From Pseudomonadota bacterium (lineage in GTDB: Bacteria; Myxococcota; Myxococcia; Myxococcales; Anaeromyxobacteraceae): a stretch of DNA of 5,148 nucleotides. Shown one piece after another: positions 1-4,488 of this stretch. A program made the translations under genes and the position numbers. Numbering within the stretch: the stretch's first letter is position 1; each line of letters begins with the position of its first letter. The stretch is from the NCBI GenBank assembly GCA_023411405.1, contig JAEYOU010000418.1, positions 1 through 5,148 on the forward strand, written 5' to 3'. The notes under the pieces are model-generated. The model saw only the letters and a program-made list of their open reading frames with translations. It ran no database searches and was not told the DNA's origin.

Positions 1-2
1 CG

Positions 3-947
3 CCGATCCTGGTGCTGGGCCATACGCCGGCGAGCGACGCCGCGCGGGTGGTGACGCAGCGCCTCGAGCCCGCCGTGGGCGGGCCGGAGCTCGTCGAGGC
101 GCTGTCCTCGGTGGCCCGCGCGCGCGGCGCGGAGGTCCCCGTGCACCTGGAGCTCGAGACCGGCTTCGGCCGCCACGGCCTCCTCCCCGACGCGGCCGTG
201 CTGCTGGCGGAGCGCGCCCGCGCGCTGCCGGGGATCCGGGTCCGCGCGCTCTTCACGCACTTCGCCACGGCCGACGAGGACGAGCAGGAGTTCACCCACG
301 GCCAGTACGAGATCCTGGCCGAAATCGCGCGCCGGCTGCCCTGGATCGGCGAGCGCCACTGCTCCGCCTCGGCGAGCGTGCTCCGCCGGCCCTGGGCCGA
401 GGGCGGCAGGCCGCTCGCGCTCGAGGCCGTCCGCGTCGGCATCTCGCTGTACGGCTACCGGCCCGGCGCGGGCTGCGGGCCGGACGCCGACCTGCGCCCG
501 GTCCTCTCGCTCCGCAGCCGCGTGGCGCGCGTGGCCGACCTCGCGCCCGGCGGCGCGGTGGGCTACGGCCGGACCTGGATCGCGCGGCGGCCCTCCCGCA
601 TCGCGCTCGTGATGGCCGGGTACGCCGACGGGTACCGGCGCTCTCTCGGGAACCAGGCGCACGCCGTGGTGCGCGGGCGGCGCGCGCCCGTCGTCGGGCG
701 GGTGTCGATGGACATGATCGTCCTCGACGTGACCGACGTCCCCGGGGTGACCCCCGGCGACGTCGCCACCCTGCTCGGGGCCGACGGCCCGGAGCGAGTG
801 GACGCGGACGAGCTGGCCGGCCTCGCCGGGACGATCTCGTACGAGCTCCTCGCCGGCATCTCCGCGCGCGTGCCGCGGCTCTACCTGCGCGGGGGCGACG
901 TCGTGGAGACGTCCACGCTCAACGAGAGGGCGCCGCGGCCGACCTGA
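3..947 (+). CDS. alr: alanine racemase, PLP-dependent (5' end missing)
   Basis: This is a fold-type III PLP enzyme that interconverts L- and D-alanine in the cytosol and supplies D-alanine for peptidoglycan. The frame is open to the left edge, and 314 residues are visible. Family members have about 360-390, so roughly 60 N-terminal residues are missing, including the PLP-lysine motif (V-K-A-N-A-Y-G type). Motifs seen in order are PILVLG at the edge, HLELETGFGRHGL, FTHFATADE with a following Q (barrel substrate region), RVGISLYGYRPG, and VGYGRTW with the catalytic tyrosine (codon 564-566). VGRVSMDM follows, with the conserved aspartate (codon 711-713) and Ser where many homologues have Cys; then GTISYELL and RVPRLY. 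The gene ends in TGA and converges on ilvE with 9 bp between the stop codons. The visible part is intact. The family call is very secure; whether this is the biosynthetic (alr) or catabolic (dadX) type cannot be told. Confidence 0.96.
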   Translation, partial: PILVLGHTPASDAARVVTQRLEPAVGGPELVEALSSVARARGAEVPVHLELETGFGRHGLLPDAAVLLAERARALPGIRVRALFTHFATADEDEQEFTHGQYEILAEIARRLPWIGERHCSASASVLRRPWAEGGRPLALEAVRVGISLYGYRPGAGCGPDADLRPVLSLRSRVARVADLAPGGAVGYGRTWIARRPSRIALVMAGYADGYRRSLGNQAHAVVRGRRAPVVGRVSMDMIVLDVTDVPGVTPGDVATLLGADGPERVDADELAGLAGTISYELLAGISARVPRLYLRGGDVVETSTLNERAPRPT

Positions 948-956
948 TCGGGAGCC

Positions 957-2009
957 TCACACCGCCTCCAGCCACCCGAACGCGTCCGGCGCCTCTCCGC
1001 GCTGGATGGCGGTGAGCTCCTCGCGGAGCGCGAGGCTCACGCGGGCCGGCGGGAGCCGGAGCGACTCCTCCTCCCACGCGAGCTCGCCGATCGGCGAGAC
1101 GACCGCGGCCGTGCCGGTCCCGAACAGCTCCTCGAGCCGGCCGGCCCGGTGCGCGGCGGCGAGCTCGTCGAGCGCGACCGGTCGCTCCTCGACGGGCAGG
1201 CCGCGCCGGCGGGCCAGGGTGAGCACCGAGTCCCGGGTCACGCCGGCGAGGATGGTCCCGCCGAGCGGCGGGGTGACGAGCGTGCCCCCGAGGCGCGCGA
1301 AGAAGTTCATGGTCCCGATCTCCTCGACCCAGCGCCGCTCCGCGGCGTCGAGCCAGAGCACCTGATCGAACCCTCGCGCCTTCGCCTCCTCGGCCGGCAG
1401 CAGGCTCGCGACGTAGTTGGCGGCGGTCTTCGCAGCCCCGATCCCGCCGGGCGCGGCCCGCGCGCGGGTCCGCTCGGCCCAGATACGCAGCGGCTGCTCG
1501 CCCGTGAAGTACGCCCCCACGGGCGACAGGAACACCAGCAGCGTGTAGCTGTGCGCGGCGCGCACCCCCAGGAACGGCTCGGAGGCGAAGAGGAGCGGGC
1601 GCACGTAGAACGCGGTCCCCGGCGCGCGCGGCATCCAGTCGGCGTCCTCGCGGACGAGGGCGCGGACGCCGGCGAGGAGCAGCTCGGGCTCGATCGCGGG
1701 CATCGCCAACCGCCGGGCGCTCCGGGCGAACCGCTCCGCGTGGGCGCGCGGCCGGAACAGCGCCAGCCCGCCGCCCGGCCGGCGGAAGACCTTGAGCCCC
1801 TCGAAGATCGACTGTCCGTAGTGGAGGGCGGACACGGCCGGATCGACCGAGAGCGCCGCGTACGGCACGACGCCCGCGCCGTGCCAGCCGGCCTCGGCGG
1901 TCCAGTCGGCGCGGAACAGGTGATCGGTGAAGTGGCGGCCGAACCCGAGCGCGCCGTCGGCGGGGCGCGGCCGGGGGTCGCGCGTGCGCTGGACGGGGAT
2001 GGTGGTCAT
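957..2009 (-). CDS. ilvE: branched-chain amino acid aminotransferase
   Basis: A fold-type IV PLP aminotransferase that moves the amino group between Leu/Ile/Val and 2-oxoglutarate. It performs the last step of branched-chain amino acid synthesis and the first step of their breakdown. The protein has 350 residues, matching the longer, eukaryote-like BCAT subgroup rather than the roughly 309-residue E. coli IlvE. Visible motifs are ALHYGQSIFEGLK (61-73), the Schiff-base lysine K194 in GIGAAKTAANY (189-199), VEEIGTMNFF (228-237), GTILAGVTRDSVL (251-263) and the phosphate-binding loop GTGTAAVVSPIG (297-308). The start was set at the ATG on 2009-2007 because GGGAGGA lies 7 nt upstream. A start at 2063 would add 18 Arg-rich residues that look non-native and has no ribosome site. 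It is divergent from a MarR-type gene, and its promoter candidate lies among the inverted repeats there. All key residues are present. Confidence 0.96.
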   Translation of the reverse strand: MTTIPVQRTRDPRPRPADGALGFGRHFTDHLFRADWTAEAGWHGAGVVPYAALSVDPAVSALHYGQSIFEGLKVFRRPGGGLALFRPRAHAERFARSARRLAMPAIEPELLLAGVRALVREDADWMPRAPGTAFYVRPLLFASEPFLGVRAAHSYTLLVFLSPVGAYFTGEQPLRIWAERTRARAAPGGIGAAKTAANYVASLLPAEEAKARGFDQVLWLDAAERRWVEEIGTMNFFARLGGTLVTPPLGGTILAGVTRDSVLTLARRRGLPVEERPVALDELAAAHRAGRLEELFGTGTAAVVSPIGELAWEEESLRLPPARVSLALREELTAIQRGEAPDAFGWLEAV

Positions 2010-2016
2010 GTCTGCT

Positions 2017-2023
2017 TCCTCCC
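2017..2023 (-). promoter_or_regulatory. ribosome binding site of ilvE
   Basis: Read on the minus strand this is GGGAGGA, 7 nt before the ATG at 2009-2007. It is a strong Shine-Dalgarno match and decides the start in favour of the 350-residue protein over the in-frame ATG farther upstream. Confidence 0.8.
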
Positions 2024-2065
2024 GCGCGGCCCGTGTGCGAGAGTGCGCGCGCGGGGCCGGCATCG

Positions 2066-2080
2066 GTCAAGCTCGTTGAC
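2066..2080. promoter_or_regulatory. inverted repeat 1, candidate MarR operator (GTCAA-N5-TTGAC)
   Basis: Perfect 5-bp arms GTCAA and TTGAC flank a 5-bp spacer (GCTCG). The site is AT-rich for this DNA and has the same arm sequence, arm spacing and total length as the repeat at 2107-2121. It lies between ilvE and the MarR-type gene, at the expected transcription start of ilvE if the promoter at 2083-2111 is right. MarR proteins are dimers that bind palindromes of about this size next to their own genes. That the neighbouring regulator binds here is inference. Confidence 0.6.
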
Positions 2081-2082
2081 TC

Positions 2083-2111
2083 ATGAAACCGCAGCCCACG
2101 GGAAACGTCAA
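2083..2111 (-). promoter_or_regulatory. candidate ilvE promoter (TTGACG-N17-TTTCAT)
   Basis: On the minus strand TTGACG (2111-2106) is followed after exactly 17 nt by TTTCAT (2088-2083). These match 5 of 6 and 4 of 6 positions of the sigma-70 consensus. Transcription would begin near 2076 and give ilvE a leader of about 65 nt. The -35 box is inside inverted repeat 2 and the predicted start is inside inverted repeat 1, so a repressor on either repeat would block it. This was seen by eye only; no start-site data are available. Confidence 0.45.
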
Positions 2112-2121
2112 CATGGTTGAC
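2107..2121. promoter_or_regulatory. inverted repeat 2, candidate MarR operator over the marR start
   Basis: Here GTCAAC-ATG-GTTGAC has 6-bp perfect arms around a 3-bp centre. It is the same GTCAA-N5-TTGAC pattern as at 2066-2080, with centres 41 bp apart, close to four helical turns. The central ATG is the favoured start codon of the regulator gene, so DNA binding here would sit on the coding start. The right arm also takes part in a smaller repeat, GTTG-AC-CAAC (2116-2125). Confidence 0.62.
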
Positions 2122-2541
2122 CAACGCGACGGCGCGCTCGACGACGCGCAGGAGCTCCTCTTCTTCGCCTTCCGGAACCTGACATCGGAGCCCGATCGGG
2201 TGCTGGCCGAGCGCCGCCTCTCCCGCGTCCACCACCGCATCCTCTACTTCGTGCGGCGGAACCCGGGCCTCGGCCCGGGGGACCTCCTCCGCATCCTGCG
2301 CGTCTCGAAGCAGGCCCTGGCACGCCCGCTCCGCGAGCTCTCCGCCCAGGGACTCCTCGTGGGGGAGGCGGTTCCCGAGAACCGCCGGCGCAAGCGGCTC
2401 GCCCTCACGCCTGCCGGCGTCCGCTTCGAGCGTCGCCTCTCGGAGCTGCAGCGCCGCCGCTTCGCCGCGGCCTTCGCGGCGGCGGGGCTCAACGCCGCAG
2501 CGGCGTGGCGCGAGGTGATGAAGCTCCTCGGAGCGAGCTGA
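2113..2541 (+). CDS. MarR-family winged helix-turn-helix transcriptional regulator
   Basis: A small dimeric DNA-binding protein of 142 residues, typical of MarR members (about 140-150). The winged helix spans about residues 37-105. It includes a first helix around SRVHHRILYFVRR, the HTH segment GDLLRILRVSKQALARPLREL (recognition helix about 65-76), LSAQGLL, and an Arg-rich wing ENRRRKRLALTPAG at 89-102. Flanking helices (11-24 and 104-140) would form the dimer interface. The wing has ENRRRKR in place of the common D-x-R-x-x-R style. I prefer the ATG at 2113, with a weak GGGA 9 nt upstream, over the in-frame ATG at 2083, which has no ribosome site and adds ten unconserved-looking residues. It is divergent from ilvE with paired inverted repeats between, which suggests autoregulation and control of ilvE. 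The ligand is unknown; a branched-chain amino or keto acid is a guess. Confidence 0.85.
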   Translation: MVDQRDGALDDAQELLFFAFRNLTSEPDRVLAERRLSRVHHRILYFVRRNPGLGPGDLLRILRVSKQALARPLRELSAQGLLVGEAVPENRRRKRLALTPAGVRFERRLSELQRRRFAAAFAAAGLNAAAAWREVMKLLGAS

Positions 2542-2645
2542 CGGGGCTGCGCGCCTCGCGTGCGCTCCACGTGGGGCCCCTGCGATCCCGTGTGCCGCTC
2601 TCCGCTCGCTCGGGGCGACTCTCGGCGCGGTATATTCGGAGGCCC
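2542..2645. other. intergenic gap between marR and the 128-residue gene
   Basis: This 104-bp gap contains two abutting perfect palindromes, CCACGTGG (2567-2574) and GGGGCCCC (2573-2580). No T-run follows, so there is no canonical terminator. Promoter-like and ribosome-site sequence lies at its right end and is listed separately. Confidence 0.4.
2631..2636 (+). promoter_or_regulatory. TATATT -10-like box before the 128-residue gene
   Basis: TATATT differs from TATAAT at one position and stands out in GC-rich DNA. It ends 9 nt before the ATG at 2646. If it is a real -10 box, transcription would begin around 2643, giving a nearly leaderless mRNA. No convincing -35 box was seen 16-18 bp upstream. 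A GGAGG (2638-2642) lies between box and ATG at an unusually short 3-nt spacing and would not be transcribed if this box is used. Confidence 0.45.
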
Positions 2646-3032
2646 ATGTCCGTCACCGTCGAGACCGGCTCCACCCTCACGTTCGACAAGTTCTGGCGCT
2701 GGCTGAAGCGCCACCCGAACTGCATCCTCCGCGCCGGCACGCCGGACACGACGCTCTTCGACCAGGACGATCTGCACTGGCACCTCGAGGAGGACGAGGA
2801 TCGGGTGCCGCTCGTCCAGCTCCTCCGCGGGAAGCAGCTCCTCGGCGAGATCGCCATCGAGGTCCGCGAGGTGCTGTTCGTGCAGGCGATCCCGGAGCCG
2901 GGCGGGGAGGCGGGCCACTTCCTGTTCGAGCTGTGGGGCGGGGGAGGCGAGGAGCCCTTCGCCGTCTACCACTTCGCGATGGCGCACGCCCTCGACGAGG
3001 ACGGCGGCCACCGGTCGCAGCTCAAGCAGTAG
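2646..3032 (+). CDS. conserved-looking hypothetical protein, 128 residues, acidic
   Basis: I do not recognise this family. The likely start is the ATG at 2646, because it follows TATATT and GGAGG. An open frame extends upstream to 2505, but that part overlaps the marR end and encodes low-complexity Arg/Ser-rich residues. The protein opens with TFDKFWRWLKRHPNCILRAGTPDTTLFDQDDLHWHLEED (12-50), rich in aromatic and acidic residues. It continues with alternating hydrophobic strands, GEIAIEVREVLFVQAIP (67-83) and HFLFELWG (91-98), then FAVYHFAMAHAL (105-116), and ends in a polar tail. There is no signal peptide, membrane segment or obvious catalytic motif, so it is probably a small soluble alpha/beta protein. 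It is co-directional with the upstream regulator and the downstream ligase gene but separated from each by more than 100 bp. Codon usage matches the neighbours, which supports real coding. Confidence 0.8.
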   Translation: MSVTVETGSTLTFDKFWRWLKRHPNCILRAGTPDTTLFDQDDLHWHLEEDEDRVPLVQLLRGKQLLGEIAIEVREVLFVQAIPEPGGEAGHFLFELWGGGGEEPFAVYHFAMAHALDEDGGHRSQLKQ

Positions 3033-3058
3033 CCCGGGTCCCGCGACGGTCCGTGCCC

Positions 3059-3087
3059 TTGCCCGGAACGTCCCGCGCCCGTATGCT
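3059..3087 (+). promoter_or_regulatory. candidate promoter for srmL (TTGCCC-N17-TATGCT)
   Basis: TTGCCC (3059-3064) and TATGCT (3082-3087) each match 4 of 6 sigma-70 consensus positions and are exactly 17 bp apart. Transcription would start around 3094. It is the best -35/-10 pair seen upstream of srmL and lies just after the end of the 128-residue gene. Confidence 0.45.
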
Positions 3088-3127
3088 CGCTCCGTGGCCC
3101 TGATGCACGCGCGCGCCCGTCGATTTT

Positions 3128-3165
3128 CGAGCCCCCCGCCCCGGTCCGGGCGCCGGGCGGGCTCG
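3128..3165 (+). repeat. GC-rich stem-loop in the region upstream of srmL
   Basis: CGAGCCC (3128-3134) pairs perfectly with GGGCTCG (3159-3165). After a 3-nt C bulge, GCCC (3138-3141) pairs with GGGC (3155-3158), giving 11 G/C-dominated pairs around a 13-nt loop. No T-run follows on the plus strand; TTTT precedes the stem instead. It is therefore not a canonical terminator for either strand. It could be a structured leader element or a U-less terminator of the upstream gene. Confidence 0.45.
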
Positions 3166-3225
3166 TGCGCGGGTCGCGCGTAGCGAGGCCGCTCCAGCAC
3201 CACCACCGCACGGACCAGGGACGGG

Positions 3226-3251
3226 GGGGATTCTCCTCTCGTGAATCCACC
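3226..3251 (+). repeat. small stem-loop near the srmL ribosome site
   Basis: GGATTC (3228-3233) and GAATCC (3243-3248) are perfectly complementary around a 9-nt loop. Two further G-C pairs (3226-3227 with 3250-3251) form if one A is bulged. It lies about 20 nt before the ribosome site. Confidence 0.35.
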
Positions 3252-3272
3252 TGCGCCCACTCGCTCGTCCTC

Positions 3273-3277
3273 GAGGT
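3273..3277 (+). promoter_or_regulatory. ribosome binding site of srmL
   Basis: GAGGT lies 6 nt before the ATG at 3284. An in-frame TGA at 3242-3244 limits upstream extension, so this ATG is well supported. The site partly overlaps GGTCCGT (3275-3281), which can pair with ACGGACC at 3210-3216. Confidence 0.65.
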
Positions 3278-3283
3278 CCGTCC

Positions 3284-4414
3284 ATGTCCCCGAAGCTCCT
3301 GTCGAAGGAAGCCCTCGCGCGCGCCCTCGCGCTGCGCGATCTCACCGACCCGTCCCAGGGTCGCCACGCGATGCAGGACCTGCTCCGCGCGCTCACGCAG
3401 GCGCTCGGCGGCGCCTGGCGCTGCCCCGTCCGCGTGGAGCGCGCGCCTCCGATCGTCTCCGTCGCCGACAACTACGACCGGCTCCACTACCCTGCGGGCG
3501 GCGCCGCGCGGGACGCGCGGTACACCCGCTACGTCACGACGGACACGCTCCTGCGCACCCAGACGTCGGCGATGATCCCCCCGCTCCTCCGCCGCCTCGC
3601 CGCGGAGCCCGGCCTGCCGGAGGACGTGCTCCTCGTCTGCCCCGGCCTCGTCTACCGGCGGGACGTCATCGACCGGCTGCACACCGGCGAGCCCCACCAG
3701 GTGGACCTCTGGCGCGTCCGCCTCGGCCCGCCGCTCGGCCCCGAGGACCTCGACGCGATGATCGCCGAGGTGACCGCCGCCGTCGCGCCGGGCCGGCGGG
3801 TCCGCGTGCTCCCCGCGTCCCACCCCTACACCGAAGGTGGAAGGCAGATCGACGTCGCGGACGGCGACGCGTGGGTGGAGATCGGCGAGTGCGGGCTCGC
3901 CCTCCCCGCCCTGCTCCGCGAGTCCGGGCTGCCGGACGGAGCGTCCGGGCTCGCGATGGGGCTGGGGCTCGACCGGCTGCTCATGCTCCGCAAGGGGATG
4001 GACGACATCCGGCTGCTCCGCTCCGAGGACCCGCGGGTCGCGGGCCAGCTCCGCGACCTCGCCCGGTACCGCCCCGTCTCGCGCCAGCCGCCGGTCCGGC
4101 GCGATCTCTCGGTCGCGGTGCCCGACTCGACCTCCGCCGAGGAGCTGGGCGACCGGGTGCGCGAAGCCCTCGGCCCCCGTGCGCGCGACGTGGAGGCGGT
4201 CGAGGTGCTCGACGAGACGCCCGGTGCGCAACTCCCCGCCGCCGCGCGGGCGCGCCTCGGCCTCCGCCCGGGGCAGAAGAACGTGCTCCTCCGCGTGGTG
4301 CTCCGCTCCCCGGAGCGCACGTTGACCGACCCCGAGGCGAACGAGCTCCGGGACGCGGTGTACGCGGCCGTGCACGAGGGGAGCGCGTATCAGTGGGCTG
4401 TCGGTCCAGGGTGA
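3284..4414 (+). CDS. srmL: PheS-related ligase (SrmL type): class II aaRS core plus FDX-ACB domain
   Basis: This 376-residue protein resembles the alpha subunit of phenylalanyl-tRNA synthetase but ends in the ferredoxin-fold anticodon-binding (FDX-ACB) domain, which bacteria normally carry on PheT. The layout recalls mitochondrial PheRS. The core (about 55-250) shows DNYDRLHYPAGGAARD (62-77), LLRTQTSA (89-96), motif 2 PGLVYRRD (120-127) with the ATP-binding arginines, PHQVDLW (137-143), and motif 3 SGLAMGLGLDRLLMLR (221-236) followed by DDIRLLRSEDPR. FDX-ACB runs from RRDLSVAV (272) to the end, with ERTLTDPEANELRD (344-357). Compared with E. coli PheS FPFTEPS, the pocket reads HPYTEGG (180-186), so both phenylalanine-contacting Phe residues appear replaced. 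FHQ-x-E becomes PHQ-V-D. Amino acid activation is likely; substrate and acceptor are unknown. The name follows my recollection of the 'PheS-related mystery ligase SrmL' family. A true monomeric PheRS is less likely. Confidence 0.85.
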   Translation: MSPKLLSKEALARALALRDLTDPSQGRHAMQDLLRALTQALGGAWRCPVRVERAPPIVSVADNYDRLHYPAGGAARDARYTRYVTTDTLLRTQTSAMIPPLLRRLAAEPGLPEDVLLVCPGLVYRRDVIDRLHTGEPHQVDLWRVRLGPPLGPEDLDAMIAEVTAAVAPGRRVRVLPASHPYTEGGRQIDVADGDAWVEIGECGLALPALLRESGLPDGASGLAMGLGLDRLLMLRKGMDDIRLLRSEDPRVAGQLRDLARYRPVSRQPPVRRDLSVAVPDSTSAEELGDRVREALGPRARDVEAVEVLDETPGAQLPAAARARLGLRPGQKNVLLRVVLRSPERTLTDPEANELRDAVYAAVHEGSAYQWAVGPG

Positions 4415-4424
4415 AGAAGAAGCC

Positions 4425-4458
4425 GGGTGCGGGACCGGTCTTTCGTCGACGAGCACCC
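4425..4458 (+). repeat. inverted repeat after srmL, weak terminator candidate
   Basis: GGGTGC (4425-4430) and GCACCC (4453-4458) are perfectly complementary around a 22-nt loop. That loop itself holds the palindromes GACCGGTC (4433-4440) and CGTCGACG (4444-4451). No T-run follows. It lies 10 nt after the srmL stop and could help end that transcript or separate it from the amidase gene. Confidence 0.35.
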
Positions 4459-4476
4459 TCCACCCTTCGCTCCTGG

Positions 4477-4482
4477 TAAGCT
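4477..4482 (+). promoter_or_regulatory. TAAGCT -10-like box directly before the amidase start
   Basis: TGG-TAAGCT lies with only six C residues between it and the GTG start at 4489. This is the distance expected from a -10 box to a transcription start, so the mRNA may begin on the start codon. There is no good Shine-Dalgarno sequence in this interval, which fits leaderless initiation. No clear -35 box was seen. Confidence 0.35.
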
Positions 4483-4488
4483 CCCCCC

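Larger units (their letters stand above)
3033..3283. other. 251-bp intergenic region / possible srmL leader
   Basis: No convincing gene was seen here. It contains a promoter candidate (3059-3087), a strong GC hairpin (3128-3165), a smaller hairpin (3226-3251), possible pairings to the srmL ribosome site, and a 29-codon GTG-initiated Arg-rich reading frame (3094-3183) that is probably not a gene. If the promoter is real, srmL mRNA would carry a leader of about 190 nt. Confidence 0.55.

Noticed and set aside
2010..2063. An N-terminal extension of ilvE from an ATG at 2063.
   Set aside because: The 18 added residues are Arg/Ala-rich with no family resemblance. The ATG at 2009 has a strong ribosome site 7 nt upstream, and that site would lie inside the extension.
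919..2235. A 438-residue minus-strand open frame across ilvE.
   Set aside because: It is out of frame with ilvE, extremely Arg/Pro-rich and has no motifs. It is a GC-rich shadow of the true aminotransferase gene.
2573..2580. GGGGCCCC as a terminator of marR.
   Set aside because: It is an 8-bp palindrome with no loop and no T-run, expected by chance at this GC content.
2505..2645. An upstream extension of the 128-residue gene to 2505, overlapping the marR end.
   Set aside because: The extra residues are Arg/Ser/Leu-rich and shadow-like. TATATT and GGAGG point to the ATG at 2646.
3094..3183. A 29-codon GTG-initiated reading frame six bases after TATGCT.
   Set aside because: It is short and Arg-rich, typical of random reading in GC-rich DNA, and covers a hairpin. 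It is better seen as leader or intergenic sequence unless conserved.
3059..3283. A T-box riboswitch before the synthetase-like gene.
   Set aside because: No T-box consensus and no terminator with a T-run were seen.
3165..3575. A reading frame with three consecutive His codons upstream of srmL, considered as an attenuator leader peptide.
   Set aside because: The frame runs on for over 130 codons into srmL in another frame, and three His codons are too few. No alternative terminator hairpin with a T-run follows.
2966..4456. A 496-residue minus-strand open frame opposite srmL.
   Set aside because: It has low-complexity Arg/Glu/Gly/Ala composition and no domain signature. The plus strand carries clear class II synthetase and FDX-ACB motifs.
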